Source: Xanthomonas bromi (lineage in GTDB: Bacteria > Pseudomonadota > Gammaproteobacteria > Xanthomonadales > Xanthomonadaceae). Taken from it: a DNA stretch of 32,149 nt. Positions 9,090 through 16,284 of the stretch are shown here, one piece after another. The notes under the pieces were generated by a model. The model searched no databases and was not told where the DNA came from. It worked only from the letters and a program-made list of their open reading frames with translations. The stretch covers positions 1-32,149 of the forward strand of contig NZ_FLTX01000045.1 of NCBI RefSeq assembly GCF_900092025.1. Reading direction: 5' to 3'. How positions within the stretch are numbered: the stretch's first letter is position 1; every line of letters begins with the position of its first letter. Position numbers and translations under genes: made by a program.

Positions 9090-9110
9090 TCTGGTTAACC
9101 GGTGTCATTG
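9090..9110. promoter_or_regulatory. LacI-type operator upstream of kduI
   Basis: Contains GGTTAACCGGTGTCATTG (9093-9110), with the ACCGGT core typical of LacI-family operators. It matches the site at 12320-12340 (opposite strand) at 20 of 21 positions. It lies 60-80 bp upstream of the kduI start codon, and the LacI-family regulator gene begins about 1.4 kb further on. This is one of three copies in the window. Confidence 0.8.
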
Positions 9111-9154
9111 CGCAGTGCACGAAAGACGGCATGGGTGGACGCACGGGCTGCCAA

Positions 9155-9204
9155 CTCCCTTATCCCATCGGGAGAAGGTGCCCCGCAGGGGCGGATGAGG
9201 GTAC
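9155..9204. repeat. REP-like palindromic repeat, unit 1 of the kduI-lacI spacer
   Basis: Contains CCCATCGGGAGAAGGTGCCC and then GCAGGGGCGGATGAGGG. These form two short hairpins followed by the GGATGAGGG tail shared with 9294-9346. It is part of a repeat-dense 380-bp intergenic stretch (9111-9491) with no gene. Confidence 0.7.
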
Positions 9205-9245
9205 GGGCGAAGCCCGGTGCAGCGCCTACGACTGGAATGGCTGAT

Positions 9246-9346
9246 CTGCCGCCGTCCCCTCACCCGGCCCTCTTCCGCAGGGAGAGGGCTTTTACCCTTC
9301 TCCCACCGGGAGAAGGTGGCGCGTAGCGCCGGATGAGGGTATGAGG
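9246..9346. repeat. REP-like palindromic repeats, units 2 and 3 of the kduI-lacI spacer
   Basis: Two units lie back to back. The first (9246-9291) contains CTCTTCCGCAGGGAGAGGGC. The second (9294-9346) contains CCCTTCTCCCACCGGGAGAAGG followed by GGCGCGTAGCGCC and GGATGAGGG. The first closely resembles the unit at 9442-9484, the second the unit at 9155-9204, which suggests local duplication or clustered insertion of these repeats. Confidence 0.7.
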
Positions 9347-9441
9347 CTACGCACGGCGTCCGGTGTGCGGCTTGATTGGTCGGGTAGAAGCTCATGTGCG
9401 CCTCCTCCGTCAGCTCATGTCTGAGCTTTTTAGATGGCTGT

Positions 9442-9484
9442 CTGCCGCCGTACCCTCACCCCTCTCCCGCAGGGAGAGGGGCTT
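9442..9484. repeat. REP-like palindromic repeat next to the lacI stop codon
   Basis: Contains CCTCTCCCGCAGGGAGAGGG, a 9-bp-arm hairpin, and shares the CTGCCGCCGT lead-in and GGGCTT tail with the unit at 9246-9291. It lies 7 bp beyond the stop of the LacI-family regulator and could act as its transcription end or mRNA 3' stabiliser. Confidence 0.65.
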
Positions 9485-9491
9485 AACGTGC

Positions 9492-10550
9492 TCAATCTTC
9501 CGGCGGTTGGCAGGAGTCGCGCACGATCAGGTGCGGGCGCACGCTGGCGGTGGGCAGCTGCGGGGCGTTGTCGGGCTGGATCAGCATCGCGGCAGCGGTG
9601 CGGCCGGTGTCGCGGGTATGCCGGCGTACCGAGGTCAGCGGCGGCCACAGGCGCGAGGCCAGCGAGCTGTCGTCGTAGCCGATCACCGAGAGCTGGCGCG
9701 GGATGTTGATGCCGGCGCGCAGCGCGACCTTGTAGATACCGGCGGCCATTTCGTCGTTACCGGTGAAGATGGCGGTGGGGCGCTTCTTGCCCAACAGCAG
9801 CTTTTCGGCCGCGGCCACGCCCGATTCGAAGGTGTAACCGGCTTCGACGATGCGTTCGGGCGGCAGTTCGATGCCGCGCCGGGTCAGCGCATCGGCAAAG
9901 CCGGAGGTGCGCTCGATCGAGGAGCGGTAGGCGCTGGGGCCGGTGACCAGGGCGATGTCGCGGTGGCCGAGCGAGAGCAGGTAATCGGCTGCTTCGGCGG
10001 CACCGTCGCGGTCGTGGGTGATCACCGTCTGCGAGGTGGCGTCCAGCGCGATCGAGGCGATGCGGGTATAACGGCAGCCGATCTCGGCCAGCATGTCGGC
10101 CAGCGCCTGGTCCTCGGAGGCTCGCGGCACCAGGATCACCCCGTGCAGCTTCTGCGCCTGGGCGAAGCGGCGCACGCCCTCGATGTAGCCGGGGCTGCGG
10201 CTGTCGCAGGGGTGCACCACCAGCTCGAAGCTGGAGCCGCGCAGCGCGTCCAGCGCGCCGTACTGCATGTCCACGATGTACTGCGCGGTGGGGTTGTCGT
10301 AGACCATGCCGATCAGGAACGAGCGCCGGAACGCCAGCCCGCGCGCGAGCGGATCCGGCGCATAGCCGACCTGGCGCATCAGCGCCTCGACCTTCTCGCG
10401 GGTGTCCTGGCGCACCAGCGGCGAGTTGTTGATGATCCGCGACACGGTCTTCTTCGACACGCCCGACATGCGTGCAATGTCGTTGATCGTGGCGACCTTG
10501 CCCTTCGGCAGGCCGGGTATTCCTTCTTCAGGCATCTTGCGGACAGGCAT
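9492..10550 (-). CDS. LacI-family transcriptional regulator of the uronate/pectin regulon
   Basis: A repressor-type regulator, 352 residues from the ATG at 10550. The N-terminal helix-turn-helix is ATINDIARMSGVSKKTVSRI (residues 20-39), with the family's INNSPLVRQDTREKVEALM hinge region after it. Residues 75-345 are a periplasmic-binding-protein-like effector domain that includes HGVILVPR, GHRDIALVTG, TGNDEMAAG and LSVIGYDDSSLASRLWPPLTSV. The start is uncertain. An ATG at 10535 is possible, and the frame stays open to 10625. It lies between kduI and the GH43 gene, and three copies of one operator-like motif surround it. It probably controls them in response to a keto-deoxy uronate intermediate. 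The name kdgR/uxuR would be a guess, so no symbol is given. Confidence 0.88.
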   Translation of the reverse strand: MPVRKMPEEGIPGLPKGKVATINDIARMSGVSKKTVSRIINNSPLVRQDTREKVEALMRQVGYAPDPLARGLAFRRSFLIGMVYDNPTAQYIVDMQYGALDALRGSSFELVVHPCDSRSPGYIEGVRRFAQAQKLHGVILVPRASEDQALADMLAEIGCRYTRIASIALDATSQTVITHDRDGAAEAADYLLSLGHRDIALVTGPSAYRSSIERTSGFADALTRRGIELPPERIVEAGYTFESGVAAAEKLLLGKKRPTAIFTGNDEMAAGIYKVALRAGINIPRQLSVIGYDDSSLASRLWPPLTSVRRHTRDTGRTAAAMLIQPDNAPQLPTASVRPHLIVRDSCQPPED

Positions 10551-10578
10551 AGCGGTCAACCAGTGAAGTTGATTGGAT

Positions 10579-10601
10579 TCTACCGGCCCCGGGGCGGTAG
10601 A
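10579..10601. promoter_or_regulatory. Imperfect palindrome just upstream of the LacI regulator gene
   Basis: Arms TCTACCG (10579-10585) and CGGTAGA (10595-10601) are exact reverse complements around a CCCCGGGG centre. The element begins 29 bp upstream of the chosen regulator start, where an autoregulatory operator or core promoter would lie. It does not match the three-copy operator motif, although TCTACCGG also occurs at 9081-9088 beside the kduI operator. Confidence 0.35.
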
Positions 10602-10642
10602 CCTGAGCGACGCCTGCCGCTGCACCGGATCCGCCAGGCCGG

Positions 10643-10658
10643 GCCTGCCTCAGCAGGC
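10643..10658 (-). terminator. Short GC hairpin after the GH43 gene
   Basis: GCCTGC (10643-10648) pairs with GCAGGC (10653-10658) across a 4-nt loop, 33 bp past the GH43 stop codon. The stem is short and no T-run follows, so this is a weak terminator candidate. Confidence 0.3.
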
Positions 10659-10690
10659 AGCGCCACGACATGCCCGCCGATGCAGAACGG

Positions 10691-12274
10691 TCAGTCCAGG
10701 GCGCGGTAGCGGAAATTGCGGAATTCCACCTGGCCTGCGCCGGCGGCGTACAGCGCCGGCTTCAGGGCCAGGAACTTGCCGGCCACGTTGTGGTGGTAAC
10801 CGGACACTTCCATCTGCACCGGGTACTTGGTCCACGTCTTGCCGTCGTTGCTGCTGTGAATGGTGACGATGTGGCGATTGTTGGTGACGCGCAGCCACAG
10901 CGTGCCGCCATTGGTGCTGGGCGCCAGCGTGGCCGGACGTTCCTCACCGTAGCGGTGCATGACGAAGTGTTCGCCATTGCTGCCCACCCCGGCGTAGAGC
11001 TTGTCGCTGTAGAACAGCAGCGCGCCGCCCTGCCCCCCCGGTGCCACGGTCATCTGCACCTGGAACTGGTAGGCCGGGTCGGTGGCGATCACCGTCAGCG
11101 GCGAGGCATCGCGCGGGGCGCGGCCCTTGCCCTGCAGGCGCAGCACGCCATTGCCCACCTGCAGACGCTTGGCTTCGTCGGCGGCCGGGTTGAAGAAGGC
11201 CCACTGCGGGCCGAGCGTGGCGGCGCGGAAATCGTCCGACAACGCCATCCCATGCGGCAGTGCCTGCCCACTGGGTTTCTTCAGCGGGGTGCCCAGATCG
11301 CCGCCCTTGGCGACGAACCAGCCGTCCGGCGTCCATTCGATGGGGTCGAGCAAGGCCTGCCGGCCCAGCGTCCAGAAGCCATTTTCGTAGCCGTGGTAGA
11401 GCATCCACCAACGTTGGTCGGTGCCTTCCACCAGGGTGGCGTGGCCACGCGACCACCACGGCTCGCCGGCACGCTGGGTACGCGTGATCGGGTTGTTGGG
11501 CGCGTTCTGCCACGGGCCATGGATGGAGCGCGCGCGCGCGGTGATCACCATGTGCCCGGTCGGCGGGCCGGCGGTGCCACCCACCGCGGTGGTCATGTAG
11601 TACCAGCCGTTGTGGCGGGTGATCTTGGGGCCTTCCTGGGCGTAGCTTTCCACGTCCCAGCGTTCCGGGTATTTCCAGCCGTCGTAGACGTGCCTGGGCG
11701 TACCGACCACTTTCAGGCCGTCGTCGGACAGCTGCACATAATCGCCGCCGCTCAGGAACAGATAGCGCTTGCCGTCTTCGCCCACCGCATGGCCGGGGTC
11801 GATGTACTTGCCCAGGCCGATGTCGATCGGCGTGCTCCACGGGCCGATGATGTCGTCGGCCCACACCACGAAATTGCTGCGCTCGCCCTGGTCGCCAAGA
11901 CGGGCCGGGAAATAGATGTAATAGCGCTTGCCGTGCTTGATCAGGTCAGGCGCCCAGATCGCACCGACGTTGTGGGTGATGGCGTGGCCCAGCGGCTGCC
12001 AGTTGACCAGATCGCGCGAATGCCAGATCGGCAGGCCCGGATACGCATCGAACGATGACAGCGTGAGGTAGTAATCGTCGCCATCCTTGAGCACCGACGG
12101 ATCGGGGTGGTCGCCGGCCAGCACGGGATTGAGAAAGGTGCCATCGCCCTGGTCGGCGATGCGCTGGTGTTCGATGCCGCGCTTCCAGTCCGCCGCAGCG
12201 CTCAGGCCGACGCACAGCAGCAACCCGCCGGCAAGGAGCCAACGCCATCGGGATGAAGTGGTACGCAAACGCAT
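10691..12274 (-). CDS. Secreted GH43-family glycoside hydrolase (beta-xylosidase / alpha-L-arabinofuranosidase type)
   Basis: A 527-residue exported glycosidase. Residues 1-28 are a signal peptide (RRWLL-type core, ending SAAA). The five-bladed propeller domain carries the GH43 catalytic set: D58 in DHPDPSV (general base), D159 in KYIDPGHAVGEDGKRYLF (pKa modulator) and E214 in YAQEGPKI (acid), plus the WAPDL segment. From about residue 345 a second beta-sandwich domain follows (LSDDFRAATLGPQWAFFNP...), of the concanavalin-like type common behind GH43 xylosidases. The ATG at 12274 has a strong AGGAGAG ribosome site. An operator copy lies 46-66 bp upstream. It probably releases xylose or arabinose side residues from pectin or xylan; the exact sugar cannot be set from sequence. 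Confidence 0.9.
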   Translation of the reverse strand: MRLRTTSSRWRWLLAGGLLLCVGLSAAADWKRGIEHQRIADQGDGTFLNPVLAGDHPDPSVLKDGDDYYLTLSSFDAYPGLPIWHSRDLVNWQPLGHAITHNVGAIWAPDLIKHGKRYYIYFPARLGDQGERSNFVVWADDIIGPWSTPIDIGLGKYIDPGHAVGEDGKRYLFLSGGDYVQLSDDGLKVVGTPRHVYDGWKYPERWDVESYAQEGPKITRHNGWYYMTTAVGGTAGPPTGHMVITARARSIHGPWQNAPNNPITRTQRAGEPWWSRGHATLVEGTDQRWWMLYHGYENGFWTLGRQALLDPIEWTPDGWFVAKGGDLGTPLKKPSGQALPHGMALSDDFRAATLGPQWAFFNPAADEAKRLQVGNGVLRLQGKGRAPRDASPLTVIATDPAYQFQVQMTVAPGGQGGALLFYSDKLYAGVGSNGEHFVMHRYGEERPATLAPSTNGGTLWLRVTNNRHIVTIHSSNDGKTWTKYPVQMEVSGYHHNVAGKFLALKPALYAAGAGQVEFRNFRYRALD

Positions 12275-12319
12275 GCTCTCTCCTGATCCCGGATTCGGGG
12301 CTTTACCGCGGCCGATGGG

Positions 12320-12340
12320 CAATGCCACCGGTTAACCAGA
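12320..12340. promoter_or_regulatory. LacI-type operator upstream of the GH43 gene
   Basis: Read on the minus strand it contains GGTTAACCGGTGGCATTG and differs from the kduI site (9090-9110) at one of 21 positions. It lies 46-66 bp upstream of the GH43 start codon, in the 199-bp gap after dctM. Its strand orientation relative to the controlled gene is opposite to that at kduI, which is acceptable for a near-palindromic operator. Confidence 0.8.
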
Positions 12341-12368
12341 TGCGCCAGAAGTCTTCCACCGGCAACGA

Positions 12369-12390
12369 TGCCTGACGCATTCGCCAGGCA
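12369..12390 (-). terminator. Weak hairpin after dctM
   Basis: TGCCTG (12369-12374) and CAGGCA (12385-12390) can pair across 10 nt, about 84 bp past the dctM stop. There is no T-run. It is a low-confidence end for the TRAP operon transcript. Confidence 0.25.
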
Positions 12391-12473
12391 CCGCAGATGC
12401 ATGGCAGACGATCGATACGACGCGACGCGCCGTACCGATCATCCGCCTGCCTGTCACGCAGTCGCTGCAGTCC

Positions 12474-13757
12474 TCAGGCGCGCAAAGCGCGAGGCAACCA
12501 CAGCGACAATTCCGGGAAAAACGCCACGATCAACAACACGCACAGCGCCGCCAGCCAGAACGGCCAGATCGTGCGCATGCTTTGCGCAATGGTGATCTGC
12601 CCGATGGAGGTACCGATGAACAGCACCGAGCCGATCGGCGGGGTGATCAGACCGATACCGCCGGCCAGCACCATCACCAGGCCGAAGTGGATCGGGTCGA
12701 TGCCGTAGGCCTTGACCACCGGCAGGAAGATCGGCGTGCAGATCAGGATCTTCGGTGCCAGGTCCATGAACATGCCCAGCAACAGCAGCATCACCACGAT
12801 CATCAACAACACCATGTTCTTGCTGTCGGCAATGGCCTGCAGGAACTTCACCGCTGCCGCCGGCACCTGCAAATAGGCCAGCAACCAGCCGAACACCGCG
12901 GCAGTGGCGATCACGAACAGGATCACGCCGGTGGTGCGCGCCGCATGCGTCACCGCGGCGAAGAACTCGGCCCAGCGCAATTGCCGATACAACACTGCGG
13001 TGACGATCAACGCGTACACCACCGCGATGGCGGCGCTCTCCACCGCGGTGAAGATGCCGGCGCGAATGCCGATGAAGATCAGCGCGACCAGGCCAAGCCC
13101 CGGCAACGCACCGATCAGGCGCAGCGTCACGGCACGCCAGCCCGGGAACGGCTCGGTGCCGTAGCCGCGATGGCGTGCCACCGCATAGCCGGTGAGCATC
13201 ATCGCGGCGGTCATCAACAACGCAGGGAAGATGCCGGCCGCGAACAGATCGGCGATCGACAAGCCGCCACCGGCCGCGGCCGAGAACAGGATCAGGTTAT
13301 GCGAGGGCGGCACCAGCAAGGCCACCAGCGCGGCGGTCATGCTCACGTTCACCGCGTAGTCGCGGTCGTAGCCGCGCTTGATCATCTGCGGAATCATGGT
13401 GCCGCCGACCGCCGACACATCGGCAATCGCCGAGCCGGACACGCCGCCGAAGAACAGCGACGACAACACGCTGACCTGGCCCAGACCACCGCGCACGCGC
13501 CCCACCAACGACGAGGCCAACGCGATCAAGCGCTCGGAAATACCGCCGCGCAGCATCAACTCGCCGGCGAAGATAAACAGCGGAATGGCGATCAGCGACG
13601 CCGAGCCGCTACCGGCGGAAATCTGCTGCACCAACACCACCGTGGGCAGGTCCAGATACAGCAACGTCGCCAATGCCGCCGCACCCAGTGCATACGCCAC
13701 CGGCACGCCGATCAGCAGCAGCACCACGAAGGTTCCCAACAACATCGCGATGCCCAT
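12474..13757 (-). CDS. dctM: TRAP transporter large permease, DctM type
   Basis: The 427-residue inner-membrane transport subunit of a tripartite ATP-independent periplasmic transporter. About 11-12 hydrophobic segments are visible, starting with MGIAMLLGTFVVLLLIGVPV. Family signatures include FIFAGELMLRGGI, LFFGGVSGSAIADVSAVGG, VPPSHNLILFS, MFMDLAPKILICTPIFLPV and a late GGIGLITPPIGSVLFIG. The ATG at 13757 was chosen: it overlaps the dctQ stop by one base (TGATG), and the in-frame extension to 13931 has no family match. It works with dctQ and dctP upstream. The substrate is probably a hexuronate or related sugar acid, from gene context. Confidence 0.94.
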   Translation of the reverse strand: MGIAMLLGTFVVLLLIGVPVAYALGAAALATLLYLDLPTVVLVQQISAGSGSASLIAIPLFIFAGELMLRGGISERLIALASSLVGRVRGGLGQVSVLSSLFFGGVSGSAIADVSAVGGTMIPQMIKRGYDRDYAVNVSMTAALVALLVPPSHNLILFSAAAGGGLSIADLFAAGIFPALLMTAAMMLTGYAVARHRGYGTEPFPGWRAVTLRLIGALPGLGLVALIFIGIRAGIFTAVESAAIAVVYALIVTAVLYRQLRWAEFFAAVTHAARTTGVILFVIATAAVFGWLLAYLQVPAAAVKFLQAIADSKNMVLLMIVVMLLLLGMFMDLAPKILICTPIFLPVVKAYGIDPIHFGLVMVLAGGIGLITPPIGSVLFIGTSIGQITIAQSMRTIWPFWLAALCVLLIVAFFPELSLWLPRALRA

Positions 13758-14278
13758 CAGCACACTCCTCCGACATGGACCGGGCGCAGCACACGCCACA
13801 ACTTGAACAAGGCGAACAGCACCATCAGCGCACCACCGATCGATAGCGGCAGGTAGTTGATGCTCTGCGGCATCTGCGCACCGGCCATCTTGATGTCCAG
13901 CCCATCGATCAACAGCGCCGCGCTCCACCATGCCAGCACCGCACCGATGGACATGATCATCAGCGGGCGAATGACGTCGAACATTTTGCGCACCGGCGGC
14001 GGTACGTGCTCGCCCAGCAGATAAAAGCCGAAGTGGCGGTTGGTATGCACGCCGGCCGCCGCGCCCAGGCTCAGTGCTGTGCTCAGCAGCAGCAACGTCA
14101 CCGGCTCGGTCCAGCTGGGCGAATCGTTGAGTACGTAGCGGGTGAACACCTGCCAGCCCTGCACGACCACCAGGCCAAGCAGGGCCAGCGATGCCACGCC
14201 AACGGCGATATCGGAAACGCGGTCCAGCGCGCGCTGCAACGGCGCGACCGGGACGGCGAGGGTCTCGGGTTCGGTCAT
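13757..14278 (-). CDS. dctQ: TRAP transporter small permease, DctQ type
   Basis: A 173-residue membrane protein with four hydrophobic segments: about residues 22-42, 57-77, 99-119 and 139-160. It carries the DctQ hallmark GWQVFTRYVLNDSPSWTEPVT followed by a GAAAGVHTNRHFGF loop. The start at 14278 is placed 10 bp after the dctP stop and has an AGGTGATC ribosome site. Its last codon overlaps dctM. It is the small membrane partner that joins the DctM pore in one sodium-coupled uptake complex. Confidence 0.92.
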   Translation of the reverse strand: MTEPETLAVPVAPLQRALDRVSDIAVGVASLALLGLVVVQGWQVFTRYVLNDSPSWTEPVTLLLLSTALSLGAAAGVHTNRHFGFYLLGEHVPPPVRKMFDVIRPLMIMSIGAVLAWWSAALLIDGLDIKMAGAQMPQSINYLPLSIGGALMVLFALFKLWRVLRPVHVGGVC

Positions 14279-14288
14279 CGGATCACCT

Positions 14289-15287
14289 CTATGCAAAATC
14301 GCGGATGCGGCGGTACAGCGCTTCGAGCTCCGGCTGCTTGCGGTACTCGGCCAGCAGCGGGGCGGCGGCGGCGCGGAACGCCGGCATGTCGACCTGGTTG
14401 AGCTTCACGCCGTAGTCGATCACCTGCTGCCGCGCGACCGTCTCGGAGGCATCCCACAGGTTGCGCATCACCGGCACCGAGGCGCGCGCCAGTTCCACCA
14501 CCAGGCCGCGGTCGGCCGCGCTCAGCGATTCGAAACTCTTGCGCGACATCACCAGGATGTCCGGCGCGTAGGAATGCTCGCTCTGCGACCAGTAGTGCGC
14601 GGCTTCGAAATGCCGACTGGACTGAAAGCTGCGCATGTTGTTTTCCGCACCGTCGATCATGTGCGTTTCCATCGCCGAGAACGTCTCGCCCAGCGACATC
14701 GGCGTGGGGTTGGCGCCCAGCATGCGCATCAGTTTGAGGAAGATGTCCGACGAGGCCACGCGCAGTTTCAGGCCCTTGAGATCTTCCGGGCGGTGCAACG
14801 GATGCTTGGTGTTGTAGAAGCAACGCGCGCCCGAATCGTAGATGGCAAGACCGATCAGATCCCGCTGCTCGAAGCTGCGCAGCACGCTGTCGCCGACATG
14901 CCCGTCGATGGCGCGGCGCAGATGCGGCACCGAGTCGAACACATACGGCAGGCACAGCGCCTGCGTGAGCGGAAACGTGTTGTTCAACGCACCCGAATAC
15001 ACGCGGGTGATATCGATGGCGCCGAAGCGCGCCATGTCGATCGCCTCCGACTCGCGGCCCAGCTGGCCGGAGTGGTATTGGCGTAGCTTCAGCCGGCCAT
15101 TGGTGCGTGCTTCGAGCTGCTTGCCGAACCAGCGTACCGCTTCAACGGTGGGGTAGTCGCCGACATGCACGTCGGTGGCGGTGAGCAACTGCCCGCCGGG
15201 AATCGGCGTGGTGGCGCCCGCCCCCAGCCAGGGGGCGGCAGCGGCGGCACCGAGCCCGGCACCGAGGAAATGTCTGCGTGTGATCAT
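14289..15287 (-). CDS. dctP: TRAP transporter solute-binding protein, DctP type, Tat-exported
   Basis: A 332-residue periplasmic binding protein of normal family length. The N-terminus MITRRHFLGAGLGAAAAAP has a twin-arginine motif, so Tat export is likely. DctP features are present: YHSGQLGRESEAIDMARFGAIDI near residues 71-91, the LKGLKLRVASSDIF block with the conserved carboxylate-binding arginine, and GETFSAMETHMIDGAENN before a helical C-terminus. The strong ribosome site GGGAGG precedes the ATG. It lies 37 bp downstream of the hydratase-family gene and directly upstream of dctQ. It probably binds a uronate; relatives of this class that bind glucuronate or galacturonate are known, but specificity is inferred here. 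Confidence 0.94.
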   Translation of the reverse strand: MITRRHFLGAGLGAAAAAPWLGAGATTPIPGGQLLTATDVHVGDYPTVEAVRWFGKQLEARTNGRLKLRQYHSGQLGRESEAIDMARFGAIDITRVYSGALNNTFPLTQALCLPYVFDSVPHLRRAIDGHVGDSVLRSFEQRDLIGLAIYDSGARCFYNTKHPLHRPEDLKGLKLRVASSDIFLKLMRMLGANPTPMSLGETFSAMETHMIDGAENNMRSFQSSRHFEAAHYWSQSEHSYAPDILVMSRKSFESLSAADRGLVVELARASVPVMRNLWDASETVARQQVIDYGVKLNQVDMPAFRAAAAPLLAEYRKQPELEALYRRIRDFA

Positions 15288-15324
15288 TGCCGCCCTCCCA
15301 AGCGTCTGGTCACGGGGACCGCCG

Positions 15325-16146
15325 TTAACTGGCGGACACAGCCGTACAGGAAATATCGCCGATGCCGGCGAAGCGAATCAGGGCACGCTGCCCCACGTCG
15401 ATGTCGTGGATCCCGGTGGCATTGCCGGTAGCGATGAGATCACCGCGCTTGAGCGGACGCCCGCGCTGCGCCAAACGACTGAGCGCAAATGCGTAGGCCG
15501 CGCGCAATCCTCCCGGCAGCGTGGTGGCCCCGCCGGTGCCGACCCGCTGGTCGTCGATCAAGGTTTCGACAGTCAGCGCAGCTTCGTCGCGCCCCAGCCA
15601 ATCGGTCACTTCCGGCCCCAGAATCAGGCCATTGTTGTTGCCGAAGTCCGAAATCACCACCCGCGGGCCGAGCTGGTTGATGGTCGCCAGCGGGCTACTG
15701 GCGATTTCCACGCCGATGAGCAACGTGGCAGGCAGCTGCGCAGCCTGCTCCGGGGTGAAGTGGGTCTGCGCGGCCGGCGCGTCCGCGTCCAGACGCAGCA
15801 CGTACTCGGCTTCGACCGCGCCGAAGCCGCCGGTATAGACCGGGAACTCGGTTGTTCCACCGGTAGCATTCCAGACCTTCTGGGAGAAGATCGGGCCGAG
15901 CAGTCGCTCATCGCCGGAGGCATCACGGCGCTCGGCGGCGATATAACCCACCTTCCAGCCAATCACTTGGTCGCGCCATTGGCTGATGGCGATGTCCTGC
16001 ACCTGGTAAGCCGTGACCAGATCGTCCGGGATTTGCCCGGGAAAGTCGGGCAGCGATGCCCCTGCACGGCGTGCCTCCACAAAGCGCTGGGCGATGTCGA
16101 ACAGCGTGGATGTAGAAGAGGGCGGAGTGGCGGCGTCGTTGCTCAA
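15325..16146 (-). CDS. 2-keto-4-pentenoate hydratase-like protein, FAH superfamily
   Basis: A 273-residue cytoplasmic enzyme of the hydratase/decarboxylase (MhpD-like) branch of the fumarylacetoacetate hydrolase superfamily. Family segments include VTAYQVQDIAISQWRDQVIGWKVG near residues 43-66, GPIFSQKVW, AVEAEYVLRLD with the metal-binding ExE pattern, GVEIASSP, and a C-terminal GDLIATGNATGIHDIDVGQ block. The start is a TTG at 16146, preceded by GGGAGA. The frame stays open far upstream to 17496, but that part is antisense to the esterase genes. It leads the TRAP genes and has an operator copy upstream, so it may hydrate or dehydrate a keto-deoxy sugar acid. Use on aromatic-pathway substrates is the family default and cannot be excluded. 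Confidence 0.85.
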   Translation of the reverse strand: MSNDAATPPSSTSTLFDIAQRFVEARRAGASLPDFPGQIPDDLVTAYQVQDIAISQWRDQVIGWKVGYIAAERRDASGDERLLGPIFSQKVWNATGGTTEFPVYTGGFGAVEAEYVLRLDADAPAAQTHFTPEQAAQLPATLLIGVEIASSPLATINQLGPRVVISDFGNNNGLILGPEVTDWLGRDEAALTVETLIDDQRVGTGGATTLPGGLRAAYAFALSRLAQRGRPLKRGDLIATGNATGIHDIDVGQRALIRFAGIGDISCTAVSAS

Positions 16147-16207
16147 GGGTGTCTCCCTGATAGGTGTTTTGTTGCACTGCCAATCGACAGCGGCACGAGG
16201 TGCTGTA

Positions 16208-16228
16208 TATGGTAAACCGGTGTCATTG
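16208..16228. promoter_or_regulatory. LacI-type operator between the hydratase and esterase genes
   Basis: Contains GGTAAACCGGTGTCATTG (16211-16228), identical to the kduI site over this stretch except for T to A at one position. It lies midway between the divergent hydratase (start 16146) and esterase (start 16285) genes, 62 bp from one and 57 bp from the other, and so can control both directions. Confidence 0.75.
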
Positions 16229-16284
16229 GCAATGTGCAGTGCGGCATTGTTGTCGTCGCAAACGAAGGACCCTGGGAGGGGTGA

